This document shows positions 14,322 to 22,218 of a stretch of 25,960 bases of DNA, piece after piece; position 1 is the first letter of the stretch; the number at the start of each line of letters is the position of its first letter. The stretch covers positions 1 to 25,960 of the forward strand of contig JBOGFI010000032.1 of the NCBI GenBank assembly GCA_050743365.1, written 5' to 3'. The translations under genes were made by a program, and so were the position numbers. Under the pieces are notes generated by a model. It did no database searches and was not told the DNA's origin. It saw only the letters and a program-made list of their open reading frames with translations. The DNA comes from JBOGFI01 sp050743365 (GTDB lineage Bacteria > Actinomycetota > Acidimicrobiia > IMCC26256 > JACDBD01).

Positions 14322-16571
14322 GTGCTCCGCCGCCTCGGCCGGTTCGCCGTCCGCCGCCGCAAGGCCGTCCTGGCCGGCACGGCGACCTTCGTCGTGCTCG
14401 CGGCCGTCTTCGGCGGCGGTGTCGCCGACCGGCTGGTGTCGGGCGGCTTCGAGGACCCCGACGCCGAGTCGACCCGGGCCGCCGACGCGGTCGAGCGCGA
14501 GTTCGGCGAGCAGGACCCCGACCTGATCCTGCTGGTCACGGCCAAGGGCGGGACCGTCGACGGAGCCGAGGTCACCGACCGGGGCAGAGCCCTCACGGAC
14601 GAGGTCGCGGGCGAGCCGGGCGTGGGCGAGGTCGCCTCCTACTGGAGCCTCGGCGGCGTCGCGCCCCTGCGCAGCGAGGACGGCACCCGGGCGCTCGTGC
14701 TCGGCGTGCTCGAAGGCGACGACGACCAGGTCGACGAGGCGATCGAGGGGCTGTCCGAGCGCTACACGCGCGACGACCGCGCGATCCGGGTCGAGGTCGG
14801 CGGCTTCGCCGAGGTGTTCCGGCAGGTCAACGAGCAGATCGAGCAGGATGCGCTGCGCGCCGAGCTGATCGCCATCCCGATCACGCTCGGCCTGCTGGTA
14901 GTCGTGTTCGGCAGCCTGGTCGCCGCCGGGCTGCCGATCGCGGTCGGCATCGTCTCCATCATCGGGACGTTCCTCGTGCTGCTGGGTGTGTCGTCGTTCA
15001 CCGACGTGTCGATCTACGCCCTCAACATGACGACCGCGCTCGGGCTCGGCCTGGCGATCGACTACAGCCTGTTCATCGTCTCGCGCTATCGCGAGGAGCT
15101 CGGGCACGGCCTGAGGCCGCACGACGCAGTCGTCCGCTCGGTCGAGACGGCGGGCAGGACCATCGCGTTCAGCGCGGTGACGGTCGCGGTCTCGCTGGCC
15201 GCGCTCCTCGTGTTCCCGCTGGGCTTCCTGCGGTCGTTCGGGTACGCGGGGATCGCAGTGGCCATTCTCGCGGCGACGGCGTCGATTCTCTCGCTCCCCG
15301 CCCTCCTCGCCGTGCTCGGGCCGCGGGTCGACTCGCTCACGCTCTGGCGCCGGCACCCCAAGCCGGTGGGCGAGGGCTTCTGGCACCGCATGGCGACTGT
15401 GGTGATGCGGCGGCCGCTCCCGATCGCGCTGGTCGTCACCGCGGCGCTCGTCCTGCTGGGCCTGCCGTTCCTGCACCTCCGACTGGGGCTGCCCGACGAC
15501 CGGGTCCTGCCCGAGGGCATCTCGAGCCGGAAGGTGCACGAGGCCATCCGCGAGGACTTCGCCTCGAACGAGGCGAACGCGCTCCAGGTCGTCGCCACCG
15601 GCATCGACCCCGACGAGCGGGCTGCCGAGCTCGTTGGGTACGCCGCCGACCTGTCGCGTCTCGACGGGGTCGCCCGGGTCGACGCCCTCAGCGGCAGCTA
15701 CGTCGACGGGCAGGAGCTCCCCGTGCCCGAGGCGCTGACCAGGCGCTTCGCCGCCCGCGACGCAACCTGGCTGTCGGTCGTCCCCGCGGTCGAGCCGCTG
15801 TCGGCCGCCGGGGAGCGCCTGGCGCAGGACGTGCGTGACGTCGACGGTCCCTTCGACGTGCTCGTGGGGGGCGGGCCCGCCGAGCTCGTCGACGCCAAGG
15901 ACACGCTGCGAGAGCGGGTGCCGCTCGCGGCTGGGCTGATCGCGCTGGCGACCTTCGTGCTGCTGTTCCTCATGTTCGGGAGCATCCTCGTGCCCGTGAA
16001 GGCGCTCGTGCTCAACGTGCTCAGCCTCACCGCCACGTTCGGCGCCATGGTGTGGGTGTTCCAGGACGGCCACCTCGCCGGTCTCCTCGGCTTCACGCCC
16101 ACCGGCAGCATCGTCGCCAGCATGCCGCTACTGATGTTCTGCATCGCCTTCGGCCTGTCGATGGACTACGAGGTGTTCCTCCTGTCGCGCATCAAGGAGG
16201 AGTACGACCGCACCGGCGACAACACGAGGTCGGTCGCGATCGGGCTCGAGCGCACCGGCCGAATCGTCACCGCCGCCGCCCTGCTGATCAGCGTGGTCAT
16301 GATCGCCTTCGGCACCGCCAGCATCGCCTTCATGAAGCTGTTCGGGCTGGGGCTCACGCTGGCGGTGCTGGTGGACGCGTTCGTGATCCGCGGCACCCTG
16401 GTCCCGGCGTTCATGCGCCTCGCGGGCCGCGCCAACTGGTGGGCGCCGGGCCCGCTGCGCCGCTTCCACGACCGCTTCGGCATCGGCGAGCATCAAGCTC
16501 CTCCCGCATCGTCCCCGCCCGCCGGTCCGCCCGCCGACGACCGCGTCTCCGAGCCGGTGGGGTCGCGATGA
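14322..16571 (+). CDS. MMPL family RND transporter
   Basis: A 749-residue inner-membrane transporter with the two-fold RND layout: one N-terminal helix, an extracytoplasmic loop domain, five helices, then the same again. The proton-relay Asp-Tyr pairs are present in LGLAIDYSLF (Asp247-Tyr248) and GLSMDYEVFL (Asp615-Tyr616), as in mycobacterial MmpL3. It is shorter than MmpL3 and lacks its cytosolic C-terminal domain. MMPL proteins export lipids or hydrophobic compounds using the proton gradient; the cargo here is unknown. The GTG start has GGGAGG 7 bases upstream. The stop overlaps the start of a TetR regulator (ATGA), and a carotenoid oxygenase follows, suggesting an isoprenoid or apocarotenoid cargo as a hypothesis. 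Confidence 0.93.
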   Translation: MLRRLGRFAVRRRKAVLAGTATFVVLAAVFGGGVADRLVSGGFEDPDAESTRAADAVEREFGEQDPDLILLVTAKGGTVDGAEVTDRGRALTDEVAGEPGVGEVASYWSLGGVAPLRSEDGTRALVLGVLEGDDDQVDEAIEGLSERYTRDDRAIRVEVGGFAEVFRQVNEQIEQDALRAELIAIPITLGLLVVVFGSLVAAGLPIAVGIVSIIGTFLVLLGVSSFTDVSIYALNMTTALGLGLAIDYSLFIVSRYREELGHGLRPHDAVVRSVETAGRTIAFSAVTVAVSLAALLVFPLGFLRSFGYAGIAVAILAATASILSLPALLAVLGPRVDSLTLWRRHPKPVGEGFWHRMATVVMRRPLPIALVVTAALVLLGLPFLHLRLGLPDDRVLPEGISSRKVHEAIREDFASNEANALQVVATGIDPDERAAELVGYAADLSRLDGVARVDALSGSYVDGQELPVPEALTRRFAARDATWLSVVPAVEPLSAAGERLAQDVRDVDGPFDVLVGGGPAELVDAKDTLRERVPLAAGLIALATFVLLFLMFGSILVPVKALVLNVLSLTATFGAMVWVFQDGHLAGLLGFTPTGSIVASMPLLMFCIAFGLSMDYEVFLLSRIKEEYDRTGDNTRSVAIGLERTGRIVTAAALLISVVMIAFGTASIAFMKLFGLGLTLAVLVDAFVIRGTLVPAFMRLAGRANWWAPGPLRRFHDRFGIGEHQAPPASSPPAGPPADDRVSEPVGSR

Positions 16572-17224
16572 CCTCCTCGCGCGGGGCGCCCGCGCTCCGC
16601 CCCCGGGCGCGGGCGCCCCGGGGCGAGGGCTCGAAGCTGCGGGAGCTCATCCTCGACGCCGCCGAGCGGCTGCTCGCGCAGAGTGGCGACGAGGACGCCG
16701 TCTCGATCCGGGCGATCGCCCGTGCCGTAGGCGTCACGCCGCCGTCGATCTACCTCCACTTCGCCGACAAGGAGTCGCTGATCCTCGAAGTGTGCGAACG
16801 GCGCTTCGCCGACTTCGATGCCACCGTGCAGCGCGCCGGCGCCACGACCAATGACCCGATCGAGGCCCACCGTCGCCGCGCCCGCGCCTACGTGCGGTTC
16901 GGGATCGAGAACCCCGAGCAGTACCGGATCCTGTTCATGGGGAAGCACACGGCACCCGCTGAGCAGAGCGCCGGCACCGCACCGGGTCGCGCTGCCTTCG
17001 AGCACCTCGTCGACACGGTCCGGGAGAGCATCGACGCCGGCGCCTTCGGACGCGACCTCGACCCCTTCATCGTGGCCATCGGCCTCTGGACCGCGATCCA
17101 CGGTCTGACCTCGGCGCTCATCTCACTGCCCGCGTTCCCCTGGCCCGACGTCGACACGCTCGCCACCCATCTCTGCAACACTCAGCTGCGCGGCCTCGCC
17201 GCCTCGCGAAAGGACCAGCCATGA
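16568..17224 (+). CDS. TetR/AcrR family transcriptional regulator
   Basis: A 218-residue repressor-type protein. After a basic, proline-rich leader of about 20 residues comes the TetR DNA-binding domain: KLRELILDAAERLLAQ, then the helix-turn-helix SIRAIARAVGVTPPSIYLHF at residues 47-66, and FADKESL. The C-terminal ligand domain contains YVRFGIENPEQYRILF and AIGLWTAIHGLTSALI, which is like the WHG-type TetR C-terminal domain. It overlaps the MMPL stop and the carotenoid oxygenase start by 4 bases each. It probably controls its own operon in response to a lipid-like ligand; a palindrome at 14226-14237 is the candidate site. Confidence 0.92.
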   Translation: MTSSRGAPALRPRARAPRGEGSKLRELILDAAERLLAQSGDEDAVSIRAIARAVGVTPPSIYLHFADKESLILEVCERRFADFDATVQRAGATTNDPIEAHRRRARAYVRFGIENPEQYRILFMGKHTAPAEQSAGTAPGRAAFEHLVDTVRESIDAGAFGRDLDPFIVAIGLWTAIHGLTSALISLPAFPWPDVDTLATHLCNTQLRGLAASRKDQP

Positions 17225-18591
17225 GCACAGCGACCCAGCCGACCAACCGCTACCTCGTGGGAAACTTTGCCCCGGTCAAGGACGAGGTGACCGCCACCGA
17301 CCTGCCCGTGACCGGCGCCATCCCCGCCGAGCTGCGCGGCCGCCTGCTGCGCAACGGCCCCAACCCGGTCGTCGATCCCGACCCCGCTGGCTACCACTGG
17401 TTCACCGGCGACGGGATGCTCCACGCGGTCGAGCTGCGCGACGGGACGGCGGTGTCGTACCGCAACCGCTGGGTGCGCACGGACGGCGCTTGTGCCGCGC
17501 TCGGAGAGGACCCCATCCCCGGCCAGCCCGACGACGTGTTCCCCGGTGGGTCGAGTGTCGCCAACACCCACGTCGTCGCCCACGCCGGGAAGATCCTCGC
17601 CCTCGTCGAGGTGTGCCTCCCGACGCAGGTGAATACCGACCTGTCGACGGTGGGCCGCTACGACTTCGGCGGCAAGCTGCGCTCGGCCATGACCGCGCAC
17701 CCGAAGATGGACCGGGTGACGGGAGAGATGCTGTTCTTCGGCTACGACGTGATGGGACCGCCGTGGCTCCGCTACCACGTCGCCGACGCCAGCGGCGCGC
17801 TCGTGCGCACCGAGGACATCGACATCGCAGGGCCCTCGATGGTGCACGACTTCGCCATCACCGAGCGCCACGTCGTCTTCTTCGACCTGCCCGTGGTCTT
17901 CGACCTGGACCTGGTCGGAAAGCGGCCGTTCCCGGCGGAGTGGAAGCCGGAGTACGGCGCCCGGGTGGGCGTGATGCCGCGGGAGGGCGGAAACGCCGAC
18001 GTCCGCTGGTTCGACGTCGACCTCTGCTACGTGTTCCACCCGCTCAACGCCTACGACGAGAACGGGGCCGTGGTCGTCGACGTGGTGCGGCACCCGCGCA
18101 TGTTCGACCAGGACATCCACGGCCCGGGCGAGGGGCCACCGACCCTCGACCGCTGGACCATCGACCTCGCTGCCGGGAAGGTGATCGAGGAGCGCGTCGA
18201 CGACCGTCCCCAAGAGCTGCCGCGGGTCGACGAGCGCGTCGTCGGGCGGCGGCACCGGTACGGCTACGCGCCCCACTTCGGGGTCGACGACGAGGGCGTC
18301 CACTTCGGCGGGTTGCTGAAGCACGACCTGAAGGCCGGGACGACGCAGGTGCGCGACTTCGGGCCCGGGCGGTCGGCGGGCGAGGGCGTGTTCGTGCCCG
18401 CGTCGCCGTCGGCCTCCGAGGACGAGGGCTGGGTCCTCACGGTCGTCTACGACGCCGGCCGTGACAGCAGCGACGTCATGATCCTCGACGCCACCGACTT
18501 CACCGGCTCCGAGGTCGCCCGGGTCCACCTCCCCCAGCGGGCGCCTAACGGCTTCCACGGCTGGTGGCTGCCCGACGCCGAGCTTCCCTAG
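17221..18591 (+). CDS. Carotenoid cleavage oxygenase family protein
   Basis: A 456-residue non-heme iron dioxygenase of the carotenoid cleavage/RPE65 superfamily. All four iron-binding histidines are visible: His160 in TAHPKMD, His209 in MVHDFAIT, His273 in FHPLNAYDENG and His446 in GFHGWW. The N-terminus has GRLLRNGPNPV and HWFTGDGMLH, also conserved. Members split C=C bonds of carotenoids, apocarotenoids or lignin-type stilbenes; the substrate cannot be fixed here. It is cytosolic or membrane-associated, with no signal peptide. It is the third gene of the MMPL-TetR operon, joined by ATGA overlap. Its TAG stop shares bases with the stop of the convergent Fae gene. Confidence 0.93.
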   Translation: MSTATQPTNRYLVGNFAPVKDEVTATDLPVTGAIPAELRGRLLRNGPNPVVDPDPAGYHWFTGDGMLHAVELRDGTAVSYRNRWVRTDGACAALGEDPIPGQPDDVFPGGSSVANTHVVAHAGKILALVEVCLPTQVNTDLSTVGRYDFGGKLRSAMTAHPKMDRVTGEMLFFGYDVMGPPWLRYHVADASGALVRTEDIDIAGPSMVHDFAITERHVVFFDLPVVFDLDLVGKRPFPAEWKPEYGARVGVMPREGGNADVRWFDVDLCYVFHPLNAYDENGAVVVDVVRHPRMFDQDIHGPGEGPPTLDRWTIDLAAGKVIEERVDDRPQELPRVDERVVGRRHRYGYAPHFGVDDEGVHFGGLLKHDLKAGTTQVRDFGPGRSAGEGVFVPASPSASEDEGWVLTVVYDAGRDSSDVMILDATDFTGSEVARVHLPQRAPNGFHGWWLPDAELP

Positions 18592-19133
18592 CTGGCCCCG
18601 CCAGGCGGAGGCGGGGCTTCGAAGAAGGGGTTCGAGGGCGCCGCCCTCGCCGCGAGCACGTCGTCGAGCGCCGGCGCGCCGGCCGCGCCCGCCTCGAGGG
18701 CGGCTCGCGTCGCGACGCGGTTGTTGGCATAGACCCGCGGTTCGTCGGCGGCGTCCCAGTCCACCCACACCGCCGCGATGAGCAGGAGCCCGTCGATCTC
18801 GGCTGCCGGGATCACGTCGTCGGCCACCGCGTCGGCGACGCCCCCGGCCACGCCGGCCTGGGCCGGGCCCCAGGTGAGCGCGGCGTGACGCTCGCCGCGC
18901 ACTTCGGCCTTGTTGACGAACAGGGTCATCGGCTTGACCGGGAGGTTGGGCCGCAGCACGGCGACGAACGGCGCGTAGCCGGCCCGGGGTGTCGCCAGGG
19001 CGGTGGTCCACGCCGCTTCGACGAGACCGCCCTTGCGCCCGAGCACGGTGTTGACGTGGGCGGCATCGGCGCCGCCGCCCGCGAACCCCTCGCCGATCTG
19101 GACCGTGGCGGCGAAACGCCCGGCTTCAGGCAC
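18588..19133 (-). CDS. Formaldehyde-activating enzyme (Fae) homologue
   Basis: A 181-residue protein matching the Fae family end to end. Fae condenses formaldehyde with tetrahydromethanopterin to methylene-H4MPT in methylotrophs and archaea. Visible signatures are IGEGFAGGGADAAHVNTVLG at residues 13-32 with the conserved catalytic histidine (His26), ATPRAGYAPFVAVL, RPNLPVKPMTLFVNKAEV, TWGPAQAGVA and YANNRVATRAAL, and the C-terminal NPFF. Only homology is certain: many bacteria without H4MPT carry Fae-like proteins of unknown role, and no H4MPT genes are in this window. The GTG start overlaps the end of the 2-oxoglutarate oxygenase frame by 8 bases, so translation should be coupled. It is the last gene of the etf operon and converges on the carotenoid oxygenase with a shared CTAG. 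Confidence 0.88.
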   Translation of the reverse strand: MPEAGRFAATVQIGEGFAGGGADAAHVNTVLGRKGGLVEAAWTTALATPRAGYAPFVAVLRPNLPVKPMTLFVNKAEVRGERHAALTWGPAQAGVAGGVADAVADDVIPAAEIDGLLLIAAVWVDWDAADEPRVYANNRVATRAALEAGAAGAPALDDVLAARAAPSNPFFEAPPPPGGAS

Positions 19134-19945
19134 CGCGGCCGTAGCGCACGAGGTTGAGCAGCTCCGAGCTCATCGTCCCCGGCTTCGTGTCGTAGGCGAG
19201 CAGCGCCACGAGGCGCGCCTCTTCCCCCTCGACGGGTGTGACCCGGTCGACGGAGTGGCGCCCCTCGAAGAGCATGAGCGTGCCCGGGTCCATGGGCACG
19301 TGCACCACGCCGTCCCCGTCGGCGCCGCGCAACACCGCGCCGACGTCGTCGTAGCGCTCGTCGCCCGGCGCCCGGATCATCGGGACGTACTCGAAGTCGC
19401 CACCCGCAGCGGCGTCCTGGAGCGCGATCGAGACGACGAAGTCGGTCTGGTCGAAGTGCCACCACAGCTCGTCGCCGCCGGTCATCACGGCGAGGTTCAG
19501 CGCGCCCAGTGGGTCGGCGTAGCGGTAGAGGCGGGACTTGCCGAGCGCGGCGGCAGGAAGACCATCAGCGGGTCCCACTCGTCGAGCCGGCGAATCACCG
19601 ACTCGGGTGGGAACAGGTCGTAGGCCACGGCGCCGAGCGCGGTCGGGCCGGTGAGCGTGCGCGCATGGCCTCGGGGCCACGACTCGTCGGGAATCTCGAG
19701 GTAAGCGGTGCCGGTGGGGACCTCGCTGTGATGGGCGAGCGGCGCCAGGTCGCGCGACTCCTCGACGGCGCCCTCGACGGCCTCGTCGGTGAGGAAGCCC
19801 GCCAGGATGCAGCATCCCCTCTCGTCGAGCTGCTCCCCCCCGGGCAGTCGCGGGCCAAGGCCTGGAACGCGTCGCTCCCGGGGTCGGCGACCCGGTAACG
19901 GCCGAGGTCGATGAGATCGGCGGGATCGCGGCCCACCCCGCTCAC
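19126..19945 (-). pseudogene. HalD/BesD-type 2-oxoglutarate/Fe(II) oxygenase, twice frameshifted
   Basis: Three reading frames together give about 270 residues of a 2-oxoglutarate Fe(II) oxygenase resembling the HalD/BesD family. Frame one runs from GTG 19945 (GVGRDPADLIDLGRYRV) to a run of seven C (seven G on the coding strand) at 19835-19841. Frame two (EQLDERGCCILAGFL to DEWDPLMVFL) runs to about 19552. Frame three (ALGKSRLYRYADPLG onwards) runs to TGA 19126. Each change equals one missing base. The metal site is intact as HFD (codons 19450-19458) with the distal His in EGRHSVDRV at 19255-19257. BesD-like halogenases have Gly in place of that Asp, so this would be a hydroxylase. The frames are otherwise stop-free with normal codon use, so the lesions are recent or are sequencing errors. 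The start overlaps the VOC stop by GTGA. Confidence 0.8.
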
Positions 19946-20340
19946 GTCCCCGGGTTCGAGAGGAGCTCGAGCTGGATGTTGTCGGGGTCGCGGAACACGA
20001 GCACCGACCCGTAGGGCGCCTCCGCGATCGGGGTGTAGGTCACGCCGCGCTCGTCCAGGTGACGCTCCCACTCCTCGAGCGCCGCCCGGCTCGGCACCAG
20101 GAACGACAGGTGGTCGAGCCCGATGCGCATCTCGTCGAAGCGCGGCTGGCCGCCCGAGCCGTGCCGGTTGAGGCACACCATGTTGACCAGGCCCTGATGC
20201 GACATCACGACCATGGCGTGATCGTCGCCGTCCTCCCGGACGACCTCGTTGAACCCGAGCACGTCGGTGTAGAAGGCGAGGCTGCGGTCGAGGTCGGCGA
20301 CGGTCAGGTCGATGTGCGACACGCCGCTGATCTCGGGCAC
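19942..20340 (-). CDS. VOC family protein (glyoxalase/bleomycin resistance/dioxygenase fold)
   Basis: A 132-residue single-domain vicinal oxygen chelate protein. It has two beta-alpha-beta-beta-beta modules, with likely metal ligands His9 in VSHIDLTV, His77 in GLDHLSFLV and Glu125 in IQLELLS. The final FRDPDNIQLELLSNPG is a typical VOC ending. Members act as glyoxalases, epimerases, ring-cleavage dioxygenases or thiol transferases, and this one cannot be assigned further. GTG 20340 is chosen because GAGGAG lies 9 bases upstream, overlapping the etfA end; the frame upstream is antisense or out of frame to etfA. It lies between etfA and the iron oxygenase in one operon. Confidence 0.85.
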   Translation of the reverse strand: MPEISGVSHIDLTVADLDRSLAFYTDVLGFNEVVREDGDDHAMVVMSHQGLVNMVCLNRHGSGGQPRFDEMRIGLDHLSFLVPSRAALEEWERHLDERGVTYTPIAEAPYGSVLVFRDPDNIQLELLSNPGT

Positions 20341-20345
20341 GGCGG

Positions 20346-21314
20346 TCAGCTCCTCGACTTCAGCGCCTCGATGAGCTTGGGGACGACCTTGTGGGCATCG
20401 CCCACCACGCCGAGGTCGGCGATCCCGAAGATGGGCGCCTCGCCGTCCTTGTTGATGGCGACGATGTTGTCGGAGCCTTTCATGCCCACCATGTGCTGGG
20501 TCGCGCCCGAGATGCCGATGGCGATGTAGACCTTGGGCTTCACCGTCTTGCCGGTCTGGCCCACCTGCTTCGCGTACGGCACCCAACCGGCGTCGACGAT
20601 CGCCCGCGACGCGCCGGAGGCGCCCTTCAGGACCTTGGCCAGCTCCTCGACGAACGGCTCGTAGTGCTCGGCGCCGCCCAGGCCGCGGCCACCCGACACG
20701 ACGACGTCGGCGTCCTCGAGCTTCGGCCCCTCCCGCTCCTCCACGTGGTGGTCGAGCACCTGGGCCTCGGCGGCCCGGCCGGCGTCGACGCCCTCGACCT
20801 TCGACACCGAGCCGGCGCCGTCGCCGCCCGGCTCGGCCGCGAACGACTTGGGCCGGAACGCAGCCAGGTAGGGCTTGGGGCCCTCGAAGGTCGCCTTGAC
20901 GATCGTGTTGCCACCGAAGATGGCGGTAGCGACGGTCACCTTGTCGCCGTCGACCCCGATCTCGGAGCCGTTGGTGAGCACGGGCAGGTCGAGCTTCGCC
21001 GACAGGCGGGCGAGGGCGTCGCGCCCGTCGTAGCTCTGGTCGAAGAGCACGAGGTCGGGCTGGTGCTCCTCGACCAGCTTCGCCAGCACGGCACCGCCGA
21101 TCACACCCGTGAGCGCCGTCCCGGGGTCGGCCGCGTACACCGTGGCGGCGCCGTACTCGCCGAGCTGCGGCGCGATGGCGTCGGCGTCGGGGTGCACGAG
21201 CACGGCCTCGACGGTGTCGCCGAGCTCGCGCGCCTTGGTGAGCAGCTCGAGGCTCGCGCTGGACGCCTTGCCCTCGTCGCCCTCCGCGAACACCCACACC
21301 TTGGGGATTGCCAT
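20346..21314 (-). CDS. etfA: Electron transfer flavoprotein subunit alpha
   Basis: ETF is a soluble FAD/AMP heterodimer that takes electrons from acyl-CoA and N-methyl dehydrogenases and passes them to ETF:quinone oxidoreductase. This 322-residue alpha subunit starts MAIPKVWVFAE. It carries the FAD-binding C-terminal domain with GASRAIVDAGWVP, QVGQTGKTV, IGISGATQH and IVAINKDGEAPIF, ending in the GVVGDAHKVVP stretch. ATG 21314 is preceded by AGGAGG at 21324-21329, 9 bases away. It follows etfB by 49 bases. The acyl-CoA dehydrogenase at 25283 is a plausible electron donor. Confidence 0.97.
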   Translation of the reverse strand: MAIPKVWVFAEGDEGKASSASLELLTKARELGDTVEAVLVHPDADAIAPQLGEYGAATVYAADPGTALTGVIGGAVLAKLVEEHQPDLVLFDQSYDGRDALARLSAKLDLPVLTNGSEIGVDGDKVTVATAIFGGNTIVKATFEGPKPYLAAFRPKSFAAEPGGDGAGSVSKVEGVDAGRAAEAQVLDHHVEEREGPKLEDADVVVSGGRGLGGAEHYEPFVEELAKVLKGASGASRAIVDAGWVPYAKQVGQTGKTVKPKVYIAIGISGATQHMVGMKGSDNIVAINKDGEAPIFGIADLGVVGDAHKVVPKLIEALKSRS

Positions 21315-21363
21315 CGAACGCTTCCTCCTCGTTCGTCGGGCTCGCTCGCCGGCCGGGATACCG

Positions 21364-22146
21364 CTAGATGACCTTGAGCTGCTCGAGGAAGGCGACGATC
21401 CGCTCGTGGGCGGTGCCGTCGTCCTCGATCTTCTCGCCCGCCTCGCGCTCCGGCGCCGCCTCGATCGACACGATCGCCTGCCGGGCGCCGGCCCAGCCGA
21501 CCTGGTCGCCCGAGAGACCGAGGTCGGCCACCGCGACGTTGTCGACGGGCTTGTTCTTCGCCGCCATGATCCCCTTGAACGACGGGTAGCGCGGCTCGAC
21601 CACACCCGCGGTCACGCTGACCACCGCGGGCAGAGAGGACTCGACCATGTCGTAGCCGGCCTCGGTCTGGCGCTGGATCGTCACCTTCCCGTCGCCCACC
21701 TCGACGTGCTTGGCGAAGGTGAGCGACGGCCAGCCCAGCAGCTCGGCGACCTGGGCCGGGATCGTGCCCGTGTAGCCGTCGGTCGACTCGGTCGCGGTGA
21801 GCAGGAGGTCGACGTCGCCCGCCCGCTCGACCGCCTTGGCAATCACCTTGGCCGTGGACAGCGCGTCGGAGCCCGCCAGCGCGGGGTCGGAGACGAGGAT
21901 GGCCTTGGCCGCGCCCATCGCGAGCGCGGTGCGCAGGCCCGAGACCTCGTCGTTCGGCACCATCGAGACCAGGGCGACCTCGCCGCCGCCGGCCTTGTCG
22001 ACGAGCTGGAGCGCCATCTCGACGCCGTAGGCGTCGGAGTCGTCGAGGATGAGCTTGCCCTCCCGCTTGAGGGTCTTGGTGTCGGGGTCGAGCTCGCCCG
22101 GGGTGGCCGGGTCGGGGATCTGCTTCACGCAGACGAGGACGTTCAT
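21364..22146 (-). CDS. etfB: Electron transfer flavoprotein subunit beta
   Basis: The 260-residue beta subunit, which binds AMP and carries the dehydrogenase-recognition surface. It begins MNVLVCVKQIPDP, the usual ETF-beta start, and has SDAYGVEMALQL, LLTATESTDGYTGTIPAQVAE with the family signature region, and AKNKPVDNVAV near the end. The ATG at 22146 is preceded by CAGGAG 4 bases upstream. A 72-base gap separates it from the ABC permease upstream on the same strand, enough for its own promoter, although none is clear. It leads an operon of etfB, etfA, VOC, iron oxygenase and Fae genes. Confidence 0.97.
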   Translation of the reverse strand: MNVLVCVKQIPDPATPGELDPDTKTLKREGKLILDDSDAYGVEMALQLVDKAGGGEVALVSMVPNDEVSGLRTALAMGAAKAILVSDPALAGSDALSTAKVIAKAVERAGDVDLLLTATESTDGYTGTIPAQVAELLGWPSLTFAKHVEVGDGKVTIQRQTEAGYDMVESSLPAVVSVTAGVVEPRYPSFKGIMAAKNKPVDNVAVADLGLSGDQVGWAGARQAIVSIEAAPEREAGEKIEDDGTAHERIVAFLEQLKVI

Positions 22147-22218
22147 GGCGCTCCTGTTCCCGAGAGGGACCGGCCGTGATTCTGGCCCGAACTCCCCCGG
22201 CGTGCGAAACCGCCCGGA

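Noticed and set aside
14235..16073. 612-codon reverse open frame across the MMPL gene
   Set aside because: Rich in His, Glu, Asp and Arg without any domain; it mirrors the third-codon GC bias of the MMPL gene.
17182..19011. 609-codon reverse open frame over the carotenoid oxygenase and Fae region
   Set aside because: Low-complexity shadow; the four iron histidines lie in the forward frame and Fae is in another reverse frame.
19835..19841. Programmed -1 frameshift at the G7 slippery run
   Set aside because: The sequence allows it, but a second equal shift is needed about 290 bases later, so two single-base losses or sequencing errors are simpler.
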